DNA from: Terrirubrum flagellatum
Lineage (GTDB): Bacteria > Pseudomonadota > Alphaproteobacteria > Rhizobiales > Beijerinckiaceae
Reading direction: 5' to 3'
Length of the DNA: 64,000 bases
Assembly: GCF_022059845.1 (NCBI RefSeq)
Contig: NZ_CP091851.1
Location: forward strand, 4,515,501-4,579,500
A model generated the notes under the pieces. It was not told the DNA's origin, made no database searches, and was given only the letters and a program-made list of their open reading frames with translations. A program made the position numbers and the translations under genes. The stretch's first letter is position 1; the number at the start of each line of letters is the position of its first letter. This document shows, in pieces, positions 25,981 through 36,036 of this stretch.

Positions 25981-25996
25981 TTAACTTATTGGTTAA
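25981..25996 (-). promoter_or_regulatory. AT-rich inverted repeat before the MFS gene (operator candidate)
   Basis: TTAAC-N6-GTTAA stands out in a GC-rich region and lies about 50 bases upstream of the MFS start at 25930, where a repressor site or promoter would be expected. The MFS gene and the TauE/SafE gene at 26105 diverge here, so either could be controlled. No regulator gene is adjacent. Confidence 0.35.
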
Positions 25997-26104
25997 ATAT
26001 AGACGCCCGCAGATCAGCCGTCAATCACAAGCGACCGCGATCCACCCCCTCCCCGAACCTGATCGTATTGGCGGCGTTGTCGCGGGCTGCTACGGCCGCG
26101 GCAG

Positions 26105-26869
26105 ATGTCCGATACCGTTGCGTCCCTTCTCCCCGCCGGCCTTTCGCCATGGATCGCGCTGGCGCTGATCGTCCTCAGCTTCTTCACCTCGGCGATGACA
26201 GCGGCTTTCGGGATCGGCGGGGGCGTGGCGATGCTCGGCGGTCTCGCCAGCGCGGTGCCGCCGGCGACCATCGTCGCCGTGCATGGTCTCGTGCAGTTCG
26301 GCTCCAATATCGGCCGCACCGTCGTCCAGCGCGCTCATGTGGTCTGGCGGCCGGTCGCGCTGTTCGCCATCGGCAGCATCATTGGCGTGGGGTTCGGCGC
26401 CTGGCTCGTCGCAAGCCTGCCGGCGCGCTGGCTCCTGCTGCTGCTCGGTCTCTTCATTCTTGCGATGGTTTGGCTGCCGAAGCCGAAAATTCCCGGCCTC
26501 GAACGCAGCGGGCTCATCGCCGGCGGCGTCATCGCCAGCGTGCTGTCGATGGTCGTCGGCGCCGTCGGCCCCTTCGTGCAGGCGCTGCTGCTGCCGCTGA
26601 AGCTCGAAAAGCGCGCGCTGATCGCGACCTTCTCCGCCATGCAGACGCTGCAGCACGCTTTGAAGGTCATCGCCTTTGGCGCGATCGGATTTTCGTTCGG
26701 CGACTGGCTGCCGCTGACGCTTGCGATGATCGCAAGCGGCTTCCTCGGCACGCTGGCGGGAACGGCGCTGCTGGAACGCATCCCCGAGCACATCTTTGCA
26801 ATCGCGCTGAAGGTCGTTTTGACGATCGCCGGCCTCGATCTCCTCCGTCAGGCCGCGCTTTCCGGCTGA
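26105..26869 (+). CDS. Sulfite exporter TauE/SafE family protein
   Basis: 254 aa with about eight membrane segments. The family repeat appears twice: FTSAMTAAFGIGGGVAMLGGL near residue 30 and the second-half segment GGVIASVLSMVVGAVGPFVQALLL near residue 140. Members export small anions such as sulfite, sulfoacetate or other organosulfonates; the substrate here is not evident. The gene stands alone, divergent from the MFS gene. It is not closely similar to the second TauE/SafE gene at 42935-43858. Confidence 0.88.
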   Translation: MSDTVASLLPAGLSPWIALALIVLSFFTSAMTAAFGIGGGVAMLGGLASAVPPATIVAVHGLVQFGSNIGRTVVQRAHVVWRPVALFAIGSIIGVGFGAWLVASLPARWLLLLLGLFILAMVWLPKPKIPGLERSGLIAGGVIASVLSMVVGAVGPFVQALLLPLKLEKRALIATFSAMQTLQHALKVIAFGAIGFSFGDWLPLTLAMIASGFLGTLAGTALLERIPEHIFAIALKVVLTIAGLDLLRQAALSG

Positions 26870-26950
26870 TATCGCCGCAAAGACGCTTCAATCCTGCGGC
26901 ATCGCCGGCTAAACAGGAACGCAGCGTGTCTTGCGTCGAGGTGAGAGATC

Positions 26951-27745
26951 ATGTGCCGCTGGCTGGCCTATCGCGGACGCACCATTCCTTTGGAAAGCTA
27001 TGTGACGCTGCCGCACCACTCTCTCGTGCAGCAGAGCATCGCGGCGAAGGAGGGGCTGGTCGCGACGAATGGCGACGGCTTCGGCCTTGGCTGGTACGGC
27101 GCGCAGCCCGAGCCCGGCCTCTATCGCGAGGTCAGGCCGGCCTGGTCGGACGAAAATCTCCGCCATCTCTGCCGGCATATCAGCGCCCATCTCTTCTTCG
27201 CCCATGTCAGGGCTTCGACTGGCACGCCGACGACGCGGCCGAACTGCCACCCCTTCGCCCATGGCCGCTTCCTGTTCATGCATAACGGCCAGCTTGGCGA
27301 CTGGAACCTGATCCGCCGACAGGTGGAGGCGCTGATTCCCGACGCCTATTACCGCTCGCGCGTCGGCACGACCGATTCGGAAGCCGCGTTCCTCGCCATC
27401 ATGGGCGCGGGCGCCGAGGAGGATACGGTCGGCGCGCTCGCCCGCATCGTGGCGACGATCACCGACATCATCCGCGCCAGCGCGTCGGACAAGCCGTTCC
27501 GCTTCACCATCGCACTCGCCGACGGCGAGACGCTCTATGCGCTCCGCTACGCCTTCCCGCGCGAGGCGGCGCACACGCTCTACTATCAGGACGACGGCAA
27601 GAATGCCGTCATCGCGTCCGAGCCGCTCGACGCCGAGCGTCATGTCTGGCGGCCGGCGCCCGTCAACGCGCTGCTCATCGCCCGCAAGGATGCGCCAATC
27701 GAGATCAGGCCCTTCCTGGAGCAGGAAGCGATCGCGGCGGAGTAA
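26951..27745 (+). CDS. Class II glutamine amidotransferase
   Basis: 264 aa. The start MCRWLAYRG puts the N-terminal nucleophile at Cys2 after Met removal. [20 protein letters not shown] (Arg and oxyanion residues), [19 protein letters not shown] and GTTDSEAAF are the glutamine-binding motifs of this Ntn-hydrolase family. It is of the stand-alone YafJ/EgtC type. EgtC hydrolyses the gamma-glutamyl intermediate of ergothioneine synthesis, but no egtB or egtD is nearby, so I do not assign EgtC. GAGAG sits just before the ATG. Confidence 0.92.
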   Translation: MCRWLAYRGRTIPLESYVTLPHHSLVQQSIAAKEGLVATNGDGFGLGWYGAQPEPGLYREVRPAWSDENLRHLCRHISAHLFFAHVRASTGTPTTRPNCHPFAHGRFLFMHNGQLGDWNLIRRQVEALIPDAYYRSRVGTTDSEAAFLAIMGAGAEEDTVGALARIVATITDIIRASASDKPFRFTIALADGETLYALRYAFPREAAHTLYYQDDGKNAVIASEPLDAERHVWRPAPVNALLIARKDAPIEIRPFLEQEAIAAE

Positions 27746-27828
27746 CGCCGGCAAGGCTTCCGCTGCGGCCGGCCGCGGCGCAGCATCCTCCCTTGGCGGG
27801 GGCTGGCGCCGCTGCTATGGCGCCGCCC

Positions 27829-29634
27829 ATGACCACCCACGCCATCGACAATATCCGCAATTTCTCGATCGTCGCCCATATCGATCATGGCAAATCGACC
27901 CTGGCCGACCGGCTGATTCAGGCGACGGGCGCCCTCTCCGATCGCGAGATGACGGAGCAGGTGCTCGACAACATGGATATCGAGCGCGAGCGCGGCATCA
28001 CCATCAAGGCGCAGACCGTCCGCCTCAACTACAAGGCTGAGGACGGCAAGGACTATATCCTCAACCTCATGGACACGCCCGGCCATGTCGACTTCGCCTA
28101 TGAGGTGTCGCGGTCGCTTGCGGCCTGCGAAGGTTCGCTTCTGGTGGTCGACGCCTCTCAGGGCGTCGAGGCGCAGACGCTCGCCAACGTCTATCACGCG
28201 CTCGACGCCGGTCACGAAATCGTGCCCGTGCTCAACAAGGTCGACTTGCCGGCGGCGGAGCCTGATCGCGTCAAGGAACAGATCGAGGAAGTGATCGGCC
28301 TCGACGCGTCGGACGCAGTGCCGATCTCGGCCAAGACAGGCCTCAATATCGACCTCGTGCTGGAAGCGATCGTCAATCGCCTGCCCGCTCCGAAGGGCGA
28401 TCCTGACGCCCCGCTCAAGGCGCTGCTCGTCGACAGTTGGTACGACGCCTATCTCGGCGTCGTGGTGCTGGTGCGCGTCATCGACGGCTCGCTGAAGAAG
28501 GCGAGCCAGATCACCATGATGGGCGCCGACGCGAATTACGTCGTCGACCGCATCGGCGTGTTCTCGCCGAAGATGACCGACGTCGCGGCGCTTGGTCCCG
28601 GCGAAGTGGGCTTCATCACGGCGCAGATCAAGCAGGTGGCCGACACGCGCGTCGGCGACACCATCACCGAGACGCGACGCAAGACGGCGCAGGCGCTGCC
28701 GGGCTTCAAGCCGGCGCAGCCCGTGGTGTTCTGCGGACTGTTTCCCGTGGACGCCGCGCAATTCGAGGATCTGCGCGCCGCGATGGGCAAGCTGCGCCTC
28801 AACGACGCCAGCTTCTCCTTCGAGATGGAAAGCTCTGCTGCGCTTGGCTTTGGTTTCCGCTGCGGCTTCCTCGGCCTGCTGCATCTCGAAATCATCCAGG
28901 AACGGCTGTCGCGCGAATTCAATCTCGATCTCATCGCGACGGCGCCGTCGGTCATCTACAAGCTGAACATGCGCGACGGCGAAGTGATCGAAATGCACAA
29001 TCCGGCCGACATGCCCGATGTGATGAAGATCCTCGCGATCGAGGAGCCGTGGATTCGCGCCACGATCCTGACGCCGGACGGCTATCTCGGCGCGGTGCTG
29101 AAACTCTGCGAGGAGCGCCGCGGCAGCCAGGTCGATCTCAGCTATGTCGGCGCGCGCGCCAAGGTCGTCTATGACCTGCCGCTCAACGAAGTGGTGTTCG
29201 ACTTCTACGACCGGCTGAAATCGGTGTCGAAAGGCTACGCGTCTTTCGACTATCAGCTCACCGATTATCGTGAGGGCGATCTCGTCAAGCTGCAGATGCT
29301 GGTCAATGGCGATCCGGTCGATGCGCTGTCCATGCTTGTCCATCGCACGCGCGCCGAAACCCGCGGCCGCGCCATGTGCGAGAAGCTGAAGGACCTGATC
29401 CCGCCGCATCTCTTCGTCATCCCGATCCAGGCGGCGATCGGCGGCAAGATCATCGCGCGCGAAACGGTGCGCGCCCTGCGCAAGGACGTCACCGCGAAAT
29501 GTTACGGCGGCGACGCCAGCCGCAAGCGCAAGCTCCTCGACAAGCAGAAAGAGGGCAAGAAGCGCATGCGCCAGTTCGGCAAGGTGGAGATTCCGCAGGA
29601 AGCCTTCATCGCAGCGCTCAAGATGGACAGTTGA
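27829..29634 (+). CDS. lepA: Elongation factor 4 (LepA), ribosome back-translocating GTPase
   Basis: 601 aa, the usual length. G-domain motifs are AHIDHGKST (G1), RGITI (G2), DTPGHVDF (G3), NKVDLP (G4) and SAKTG (G5). The C-terminal LepA-specific domain ends [21 protein letters not shown]. It acts on the ribosome, remobilising stalled complexes. I selected the ATG at 27829 ([19 protein letters not shown]) to match the family start; two upstream in-frame ATGs at 27793 and 27817 exist, all with weak ribosome binding sites. Confidence 0.97.
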   Translation: MTTHAIDNIRNFSIVAHIDHGKSTLADRLIQATGALSDREMTEQVLDNMDIERERGITIKAQTVRLNYKAEDGKDYILNLMDTPGHVDFAYEVSRSLAACEGSLLVVDASQGVEAQTLANVYHALDAGHEIVPVLNKVDLPAAEPDRVKEQIEEVIGLDASDAVPISAKTGLNIDLVLEAIVNRLPAPKGDPDAPLKALLVDSWYDAYLGVVVLVRVIDGSLKKASQITMMGADANYVVDRIGVFSPKMTDVAALGPGEVGFITAQIKQVADTRVGDTITETRRKTAQALPGFKPAQPVVFCGLFPVDAAQFEDLRAAMGKLRLNDASFSFEMESSAALGFGFRCGFLGLLHLEIIQERLSREFNLDLIATAPSVIYKLNMRDGEVIEMHNPADMPDVMKILAIEEPWIRATILTPDGYLGAVLKLCEERRGSQVDLSYVGARAKVVYDLPLNEVVFDFYDRLKSVSKGYASFDYQLTDYREGDLVKLQMLVNGDPVDALSMLVHRTRAETRGRAMCEKLKDLIPPHLFVIPIQAAIGGKIIARETVRALRKDVTAKCYGGDASRKRKLLDKQKEGKKRMRQFGKVEIPQEAFIAALKMDS

Positions 29635-29694
29635 GCCCGTGATGCGGATGAGGATGTGCTGAAGCCCGAGAATTCGCGCGACGATCTTCCGCCG

Positions 29695-30264
29695 ATGACC
29701 GAAGCCGCGGTGAAAATAGACGACGAGCCGCCAACGCCGCTGCGACTTTTTCTTGTTTTCGCGCGCATCGGGCTGACCAGCTTTGGCGGCGGACTGAGCG
29801 GCTGGTTCCTACGCGAATTCTGTTATCGCCGCCGCTGGCTAACCGAGGACGAATTCCTCAACGGCCTCTCGCTCTCGCAGGCGCTGCCCGGCGTGAACGT
29901 GACCAATGTCGCGATCTGGATCGGTCATCGCCTGTGCGGATTCAAGGGCGCGCTGGCGAGCGTGGCGGGCATCGTCGTTCCACCCGCTTTCGTGATCATC
30001 CTTCTCAGCACAATCTTCGCTTGGCTCTCGCGCTATCCCGTCACGCATCTTGCGCTTGTCGGCGCGGCGGCTGCAAGCATCGGGCTGACGCTCACCATGG
30101 CTATCACGGCGGCGCGGCGCGTGACGCGCAAGATCAGGCCGATCGCCTTTATGATCGCGACATTCTGCGCGGTCGCCGTGCTGCACCTGCCGCTGATCTG
30201 GGTGGTGCTGATCGCGGGCGGGCTGAGCGTCGCGCTCGAATATTTCGATCCCGGCTCTTTCTGA
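29695..30264 (+). CDS. chrA: Chromate transporter, N-terminal-half protein (split ChrA)
   Basis: 189 aa, about half of a full ChrA, with the family motif ARIGLTSFGGGLSGWFLREF, then EDEFLNGLSLSQALPGVNVTNVAIWIG and five to six membrane segments. With the next gene it forms a two-gene short-chain chromate transporter, whose two halves insert antiparallel and expel chromate or related oxyanions across the inner membrane. The stop codon overlaps the next ATG by one base (TGATG). A GTG at 29656 is an alternative start that would add 13 residues. Confidence 0.88.
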   Translation: MTEAAVKIDDEPPTPLRLFLVFARIGLTSFGGGLSGWFLREFCYRRRWLTEDEFLNGLSLSQALPGVNVTNVAIWIGHRLCGFKGALASVAGIVVPPAFVIILLSTIFAWLSRYPVTHLALVGAAAASIGLTLTMAITAARRVTRKIRPIAFMIATFCAVAVLHLPLIWVVLIAGGLSVALEYFDPGSF

Positions 30265-30800
30265 TGGCGAACAAGCTTCTCGAAATCGCCGCCGTCTATG
30301 CGCCGCTGTCCTTTGCGACCATTGGCGGCGGCCAGACGATCGTCGCCGACGTGCAGCGGCAGGTGGTCGATTCCCATCACTGGCTGACCAACACCGAATT
30401 CCTCAACGCCTTCGCCATCGCACGCATGGCGCCGGGACCGGGCTCGCTGCTCGCGACGCTGCTCGGCTGGCAGGTGGCGGGACTTGCGGGCGCGATCGTC
30501 GCGACTTTGTCGATCTTCGGGCCGACGGCGATCATGATGCTGGGCGTCGCCCATGTCTGGTCGCGCCATCGCGGCGCACGCTGGCAGATGGCGCTGGAGC
30601 GGGGCTTACGCCCTGTGGCGACGGGAATGATCGTCGCGACAGCCTATGTTCTCTTCATCTCGCTCGATGGCGGCTGGCCGGCGCGCATCATCGCGCTGTT
30701 CTCGACCGTCGTGATTATGTTCACGCGCATCAATGCGCTGATCGTGCTGGCGGCGTGTGCGGGGGCATATGTCGGCTTCGCGATGATGACGGGCGGGTGA
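30264..30800 (+). CDS. chrA: Chromate transporter, C-terminal-half protein (split ChrA)
   Basis: 178 aa, homologous to the preceding half. It has the motif YAPLSFATIGGGQTIVADVQRQVV, then FLNAFAIARMAPGPGSLLATLLGWQVAG, and about five hydrophobic segments. It is read directly from the overlap TGATG, so equal amounts of the two halves are expected. It ends 20 bases from the convergent DUF72 gene. No chrB-type regulator is next to it. Confidence 0.88.
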   Translation: MANKLLEIAAVYAPLSFATIGGGQTIVADVQRQVVDSHHWLTNTEFLNAFAIARMAPGPGSLLATLLGWQVAGLAGAIVATLSIFGPTAIMMLGVAHVWSRHRGARWQMALERGLRPVATGMIVATAYVLFISLDGGWPARIIALFSTVVIMFTRINALIVLAACAGAYVGFAMMTGG

Positions 30801-30819
30801 CGCGACATTCGCGCGTCGG

Positions 30820-31626
30820 CTACCCCTTCACCCTCTCGATCGCCGCCATCGCCGCGAATGGCGCCTTCGGCTTGAAGCCGTTGATGAAGTAGACAAACGC
30901 GTCGCGCGATTTCGGCGGCTTCTTCTCCGGCGAACCTACATAGGGCAGATCCTTCGGCGCGCCGCCTGACGCCCACTCCTTCGCGCGCGACGCCCATTCG
31001 TCGAGCGCCTTCGGCGCGTAACCGTCCTTCATCTTCTCGGACATGCGCTGCAACCGCGCATAGACGAAGGGCGCGGTGATGTCGGCGAGGTTCGGGAAAT
31101 CCTCCTTGTCCGTATAGATCAGCGCCACGCCATAACTGCGCAGCATGTCGATGAATTCCGGGTTGCCGAAGCCAGGATTGCGGACCTCGACCGCATGCCT
31201 GATGTCGCGGCCCTCGATGCTCTTCGGCAGGAGCTTGAGGAAAGCCTCGAAATCCTTGGGATCGAATTTCTTCGTCTCCATGAACTGCCAGTTGATCGGC
31301 CCGAGCTTCTCCTTCAGCTCCAGCAGACCTTGCGCGAAGAACTTCTCGATCGAGGGAGCGGCTTCCGCCAGCACCTTCTTGTTCGTGCAGAAGCGCGACG
31401 CCTTGAGCGCGAAGACGAAACCGTCAGGCGTCTCCTCGCGCCATTTCGCGAAGGTCTCCGGCTTCTGCGAGCCGTAATAGGTGGCGTTCACCTCCGTCGA
31501 GGTGAGCTTGCTCGAGGCGTATTCGAGCTCCTTCTTCTGCGACAACCCCTTGGGATAGAAGGTCCCGCGCCATTCCTCGAAATTCCATCCGCCGATGCCG
31601 ATGCGGATTGCGCCCTGCACAGCCAT
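30820..31626 (-). CDS. DUF72 (YecE-like) family protein
   Basis: 268 aa. DUF72 landmarks: RIGIGGWNFEEWRGTFYPKGL at the N-terminus, YASSKLTSTEVNATYYGSQ, FVFALKASRFCTN, GRDIRHAVEVRNP and ALIYTDKEDFPN, outlining a TIM barrel. The biochemical role of this family is unknown. Cytoplasmic, no signal peptide. It ends against chrA and its start is 58 bases from the chemoreceptor gene stop. Confidence 0.92.
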   Translation of the reverse strand: MAVQGAIRIGIGGWNFEEWRGTFYPKGLSQKKELEYASSKLTSTEVNATYYGSQKPETFAKWREETPDGFVFALKASRFCTNKKVLAEAAPSIEKFFAQGLLELKEKLGPINWQFMETKKFDPKDFEAFLKLLPKSIEGRDIRHAVEVRNPGFGNPEFIDMLRSYGVALIYTDKEDFPNLADITAPFVYARLQRMSEKMKDGYAPKALDEWASRAKEWASGGAPKDLPYVGSPEKKPPKSRDAFVYFINGFKPKAPFAAMAAIERVKG

Positions 31627-31683
31627 GCGCGTTCGTCCTGTTCGATTCTGGACCGTGAACAGACACGGAACATTGACGCGATG

Positions 31684-32988
31684 TCAACCCGCTTCGCGCT
31701 GCTCGCCCACCCGCATGAGAAAAACGCCAACGGAGGCTTCGAGCTCGCTGGCGAGACGCGCGGCGCCCGTGAGTTCCTGCTCCACCTGCCGCGCGAGGCC
31801 AGCCGCGCCGCCGGCCATGCTTTCGACCGAACTCGCATGCTGCGCGATGGCGTCGACGCCCGCGACGGAGGCGGCGCTCAGACTGGCGATGTCGCGAATC
31901 GCTGAGGCTTGCTCATCGACCGCGTTCGCAACGGCGCGTGCGCCGCTTTGCAGCCGCGTCATGGTTTCAGCCAGCGCGCCGATGTCAGCGCCGAGGCCGG
32001 CGCTGGCTTCGCGCACTTGCTGCACCTTCTGTGCAATCACATCCGTCGCTTTCGCCGTTTCCTGGGCCAGCGTCTTGACCTCCTGGGCTACGACCGAAAA
32101 ACTGCGGCCGGCTGCGCCGGCGCGCGCGGCTTCGATCGAGGCGTTGAGCGCGAGAAGATTCGTCTGGGCGGCGAGCCTGGTGATCAGCTTCACGATGGCG
32201 CCGATCTGCGCGCTCGCGTCATTCAGCAAGGCGAGGCTGCCTTGCGTCTTGTCGCAACGCGCCGCGGCAAGATCGGCGGCCGCCGCGGATTGCGAGGTTT
32301 CGCCGGCGATCTGATCGGCGCTGGCGCTGAAGCTCCGCGTCGCATCCGCGATCTTCGCCACATGGGCCGTGACTTCCTCTGGCCGCGACTGGCTTTCGGC
32401 GAGAGCGCCGAGCGTGCGCGCCGCGCCGTCGGACAGCGAACTGGTCTGCTGCGCGACGCCGTCGAGGCGGGTCCGGATCGCGCCGACCCGTTCGGCGATC
32501 TCGCCGCGAAATGCGTTCTTGATCGCCAGCAGCTCGCGCATGCGCTCCTCTTCGGCATGAGCGATGAAGTAGCCCATTGAATAGGAGACGTCGGTGAGCA
32601 TCACCTTCGAGAACACGCGGAACGCTTCACGCAACGGAACGCCGCGCATGCGCCATCCCGCGGCGAGCGGCGTCAGGAAATTCGCGAAATCCGATTCAAA
32701 GAACAGGGGATAGTGCGCGACCTCGATGCCCTTGCGCACGGCCTGAGAAACAATGGCCTGCTTGGCGCGCAGATATTCCGCATCGAATTCAAGCGAAAAA
32801 ATCCGCCGCACTTTCAGAACTTCGTCATCGATCGTCCTGGGATCAAGCCCTGTTTCGGACGCGCCGAAGGAGTCGCGATAGAGCTTTTCGATGGCCGGGC
32901 GGATATGCGGATCGAGAACCCGCAGGATTTCGCGCGCGACGGCGCGTTCAGCGTCCGAGAATGTGGCGGGAGTGGAGCCGGTTATCAT
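31684..32988 (-). CDS. Soluble methyl-accepting chemotaxis protein with N-terminal globin-like sensor
   Basis: 434 aa from the ATG at 32988; in-frame ATGs at 33018 and 33048 are possible. Residues 1-165 are all-helical and resemble the protoglobin domain of globin-coupled sensors ([29 protein letters not shown]). The rest is the coiled-coil signalling domain, with the conserved hairpin tip [23 protein letters not shown] for CheA/CheW contact. There is no membrane segment, so it acts in the cytoplasm and probably senses oxygen or redox state. The proximal haem histidine is not certain; His in EVAHYPLFF is the best candidate. No che genes are nearby. Confidence 0.85.
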   Translation of the reverse strand: MITGSTPATFSDAERAVAREILRVLDPHIRPAIEKLYRDSFGASETGLDPRTIDDEVLKVRRIFSLEFDAEYLRAKQAIVSQAVRKGIEVAHYPLFFESDFANFLTPLAAGWRMRGVPLREAFRVFSKVMLTDVSYSMGYFIAHAEEERMRELLAIKNAFRGEIAERVGAIRTRLDGVAQQTSSLSDGAARTLGALAESQSRPEEVTAHVAKIADATRSFSASADQIAGETSQSAAAADLAAARCDKTQGSLALLNDASAQIGAIVKLITRLAAQTNLLALNASIEAARAGAAGRSFSVVAQEVKTLAQETAKATDVIAQKVQQVREASAGLGADIGALAETMTRLQSGARAVANAVDEQASAIRDIASLSAASVAGVDAIAQHASSVESMAGGAAGLARQVEQELTGAARLASELEASVGVFLMRVGEQREAG

Positions 32989-33151
32989 GATGATGAAACA
33001 TCGGCGATTGGGCCTCATCGCGCTTAAAAGTCCGTTATCCCTAATCAAATGTCCGGCGCCGCAGAATTGCGCGCTCCGGCCGTCCCTTGTTCCCTTGTGA
33101 CGCGGGTGTTACGAGCCCACATCTCTTGGGAAACTTCACCGCCGGCCCTGT

Positions 33152-33856
33152 ATGGACGTGACAACTCTGATCTTTCTCGGCCTCGCCGTCTTCGTGATCT
33201 GGCGGTTGTGGGCCGTGCTTGGCCAGAGGCCGGATTCGCCGCCGTTCGATCCGCGCGCGCGCCGTGACGCGCCGCCGTCCGGACCGGCTCCGGGCGCGCC
33301 GAACGGCAACGTCATCCCGCTTCCGGGCGCCCGCGCGCCCGAGACGCCGCGCGCGCCGGCGAATGATCCCGAGCGCTGGCGCGGCGTCGCCGACGCCGGC
33401 TCCGCCCTTGCACGCGGTCTCGACGCCGTGGCCGCCGCCGATCCCAGCTTCAACGCCGAAAGCTTCTCCCAGGGCGCTCGCGCCGCCTACGAGATGATCG
33501 TCACCAGCTTCAGCCGCGGCGACCGGGCGACGCTCAAGAATCTCCTGTCGAAGGACGTGTTCGAGGGCTTCTCCGCCGCGATCGCTGACCGCGAATCGAA
33601 GAAGCACACCGCCGAGACCACCTTCGTCTCGATCGACGAGGCCAAGATCGTCGAGGCGGAGCTTAAGGACCGACAGGCGCAGGCGACCGTGCGCTTCGTC
33701 TCCAAGATCATCAGCGTCACCCGCGACGCGGCAGGGGCCGTCGTCGACGGCGCCGGCGACAAGATCGTCGAGGTCACCGATATCTGGACCTTCGCGCGGG
33801 ACGTGCGCGCGCGCGATCCCAACTGGGTGCTGATCGCGACGGAAGCCGGCGCGTGA
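33152..33856 (+). CDS. Tim44-like domain protein (TimA/Tim44 family)
   Basis: 234 aa. One N-terminal membrane anchor (TTLIFLGLAVFVIWRLWAVLG), a Pro/Arg-rich disordered linker (about 28-75), then a Tim44-like C-terminal domain (SFNAESFSQGARAAYEMIVTSFSRGD, then LKNLLSKDVFEGF, ending TDIWTFARDVRARDPNWVLIAT). In alphaproteobacteria this family relates to mitochondrial Tim44 and is membrane-associated, possibly in membrane protein quality control. It typically precedes mltA and smr in Hyphomicrobiales, as it does here, 7 bases before mltA. Confidence 0.92.
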   Translation: MDVTTLIFLGLAVFVIWRLWAVLGQRPDSPPFDPRARRDAPPSGPAPGAPNGNVIPLPGARAPETPRAPANDPERWRGVADAGSALARGLDAVAAADPSFNAESFSQGARAAYEMIVTSFSRGDRATLKNLLSKDVFEGFSAAIADRESKKHTAETTFVSIDEAKIVEAELKDRQAQATVRFVSKIISVTRDAAGAVVDGAGDKIVEVTDIWTFARDVRARDPNWVLIATEAGA

Positions 33857-33863
33857 CGCCGCC

Positions 33864-35042
33864 ATGGGCGCGGGGAAGGCGAAAGCCGCCCTTCTGCCCG
33901 GCCTGTGTCTCGCCGCCGGGATCGCCATGAGCGCGGCGGCCGGAGACCTGCCGGGACCTGCCGGCGCGACGCTCAGGCCGCTCGCCTTTTCCGACATCGC
34001 GGGCTGGGCGAGCGACGACCACGCCGCCGCATTCCGCGCGTTCCGCGCCACCTGCCTTCCCATTGTCGAGAGCCGCGATGAACTCCGGCGCGCAAAACCC
34101 GCGTCATCGGGCCTCGTCGCCGCCTGCCGCTCCGCGCTTGCGCTGACGGAAGCCAACGCCCGCGCCTTCTTCGAGCGGGCATTCGCGCCCTTCGAGGTGA
34201 TTCCCGCATCGGGGCGCGGATTCCTGACCGGCTATTACGAACCGGAGGTGGCGGGTTCCCGGACGACGGCGCCGGGATTCTCCTGGCCGATCTATGCTCG
34301 CCCGACCGATCTCGCGACGCGCGGGCCGGACGAGCCGCTCGCGGGGATCGATCCTGATCTCGCGGCGGCCCGACGCACGCCCACAGGCTTCGAGCCCATG
34401 CCCGATCGCGCCGCCATCGAGGCTGGCGCGCTGGGCGGAGAAGCAAAGCCGCTCCTCTATGTTCGCGACGAGGTCGAAGCTTTTTTCATCCATGTGCAGG
34501 GCTCGGCGCGCATCAAGCTCAATGACGGCTCCGTCGCGCGCCTCGCCTATGCCGGCCGCAACGGCCACGCCTACACATCCGTCGGCCGGTTGCTGGTCAC
34601 GGAATTCGGGCTGACGCCGGAAGACGTCACGCTTGAGAAACTGAAAGCCTGGCTGCGCGCGCATCCCGATGAGGGTCGCGCACTGATGCGGCGCAACCGC
34701 TCCTTCATCTTCTTCCGCATCGCCGACGAACTCGATCCCAAGGATGGGCCGATCGGCGGCGCTGGCGCGCCGCTGCAGCCTGATCGTTCGCTCGCGGTCG
34801 ATCGCGAATTGTGGAGCTACGGCCTGCCGGTCTTCATCGACGCAGACGTTCCCGCCGAGGTCGATCCCGCGCAGCGCATCGCGCGGCTCGTGATCGCGCA
34901 GGATACCGGCAGCGCCATCGTTGGTCCGGCGCGCGGCGATCTCTTCTTCGGCGCCGGCGAAGAAATGGGACGGCGCGCCGGCGCGCTGCGCCACGCCGCG
35001 CGCTTCATCGTTCTCCTGCCGCGCGCGGACGGCGCGCCGTGA
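33864..35042 (+). CDS. mltA: Membrane-bound lytic murein transglycosylase A (MltA family)
   Basis: 392 aa. Hydrophobic signal sequence (AALLPGLCLAAGIAMSAAA), then the MltA domain (FLTGYYEPEVAGSRT, YVRDEVEAFFIHVQGSARIKL, LAYAGRNGHAYTSVGR, RNRSFIFFR). The C-terminal 3D domain has catalytic and structural aspartates (VFIDADVP, AQDTGSAIVG, DLFFGAGEEMG). It cleaves the MurNAc-GlcNAc bond in the periplasm with 1,6-anhydro product. No lipobox cysteine is seen after the signal, unlike E. coli MltA, so it may be soluble. The stop overlaps the next start (GTGA). Confidence 0.94.
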   Translation: MGAGKAKAALLPGLCLAAGIAMSAAAGDLPGPAGATLRPLAFSDIAGWASDDHAAAFRAFRATCLPIVESRDELRRAKPASSGLVAACRSALALTEANARAFFERAFAPFEVIPASGRGFLTGYYEPEVAGSRTTAPGFSWPIYARPTDLATRGPDEPLAGIDPDLAAARRTPTGFEPMPDRAAIEAGALGGEAKPLLYVRDEVEAFFIHVQGSARIKLNDGSVARLAYAGRNGHAYTSVGRLLVTEFGLTPEDVTLEKLKAWLRAHPDEGRALMRRNRSFIFFRIADELDPKDGPIGGAGAPLQPDRSLAVDRELWSYGLPVFIDADVPAEVDPAQRIARLVIAQDTGSAIVGPARGDLFFGAGEEMGRRAGALRHAARFIVLLPRADGAP

Positions 35043-35584
35043 AGCGGCGCACGCTGACGCGCGAGGAGAAATCTCTCTGGGCGCATGTCCAGCGCAGCGT
35101 GCAGCCGATGCCCGGCCGCGCTCGCGATGACATTCCGATCGAGACGCCGGCGCAGGCCGCAGCGACATTTGCGACGGCGCTGGCACCCGCGAAAGTTTCT
35201 CCTCCGCCGCAGCCGCTTCCCCTCGCGCCGATCGAACGAAAATTGCTGCGCAAGGTGAAGCGCGGCGCGCGCGACATCGATGGCGTGCTCGATCTGCACG
35301 GCCTGACACAGGCGGCGGCGCATGACGCGCTCAACAGCTTTCTGCATCGCAAGCAACGCGAGGGCGCGTCGCTGGTGATTATCGTCACCGGCAAGGGCGC
35401 GCTCGGCTCCTATGACGATCCCGATCGTGAACGCGGCGTCTTGAGGCGCGTCGTGCCGCATTGGCTCAGGATGGCCGATCTGCGCAGTCTCGTGCTCGGC
35501 TTCGAAACGGCGGCCGCGCATCATGGCGGCGCCGGCGCGCTCTATGTCAGGCTGCGGCGCGCGCGACATCTGTTCGACGGATGA
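35039..35584 (+). CDS. Smr/MutS2-type domain protein
   Basis: 181 aa from the GTG at 35039, which overlaps the mltA stop codon by 3 bases. The N-terminal half is a basic Pro-rich linker; the C-terminal Smr domain has LDLHGLTQAAAHDAL, VIIVTGKG, and a final GALYVRLRR. Smr domains nick branched DNA or cleave RNA; the DLHG and TGKG motifs contribute to catalysis and nucleic acid binding. The exact role of stand-alone alphaproteobacterial members is unknown. Its stop overlaps the next ATG (ATGA). Confidence 0.92.
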   Translation: MKRRTLTREEKSLWAHVQRSVQPMPGRARDDIPIETPAQAAATFATALAPAKVSPPPQPLPLAPIERKLLRKVKRGARDIDGVLDLHGLTQAAAHDALNSFLHRKQREGASLVIIVTGKGALGSYDDPDRERGVLRRVVPHWLRMADLRSLVLGFETAAAHHGGAGALYVRLRRARHLFDG

Positions 35585-35988
35585 CGCCCTTCGGCATGAA
35601 GATGCGCGCGCTGCGCGCCGAGCGCGGACTGACGCTCACCGACATGGCGAATGCGCTTGGCGTATCGCCCTCCTATCTCTCAGCGCTGGAGCGCGGAAAG
35701 AGATCGAAGCCAAGCTGGGCTTTCGTGCAGGCGGCGACGCATTACTTCAACATCATCTGGGACGACGCGGAGGAATTGCAACGTCTCGCCGACATCTCGG
35801 CGCCCAAGGCGAAGCTTGATTCCTCCGCGCTGACGCCGCGCGCGGTCGAACTCGCCAACCGCATGTCGCGCATGATCCGCACGCTCGATCCCGCCGACAT
35901 CGAACGGCTGCACGCCGCGCTCGACAAGGCGGCGGCGCGGCAGGCGAAAATCAAGGCGCGCCCCGCCGGCTCATCCCGCCGCGCTTGA
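35581..35988 (+). CDS. XRE-family helix-turn-helix regulator
   Basis: 135 aa. Helix-turn-helix at about residues 8-50 (KMRALRAERGLTLTDMANAL, then GVSPSYLSALERGKRSKPSW); the helical C-terminal part ends in a basic tail. Its ATG overlaps the stop of the Smr gene by 4 bases, so it belongs to the Tim44-mltA-smr-xre operon, the standard neighbourhood in Hyphomicrobiales. Its target is unknown; autoregulation of the operon is possible. Confidence 0.92.
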   Translation: MTPFGMKMRALRAERGLTLTDMANALGVSPSYLSALERGKRSKPSWAFVQAATHYFNIIWDDAEELQRLADISAPKAKLDSSALTPRAVELANRMSRMIRTLDPADIERLHAALDKAAARQAKIKARPAGSSRRA

Positions 35989-36036
35989 CCCCCTGCTCCG
36001 CCCCTGCCACAGCCGCCCGAACTTTCTGGAGACCCC

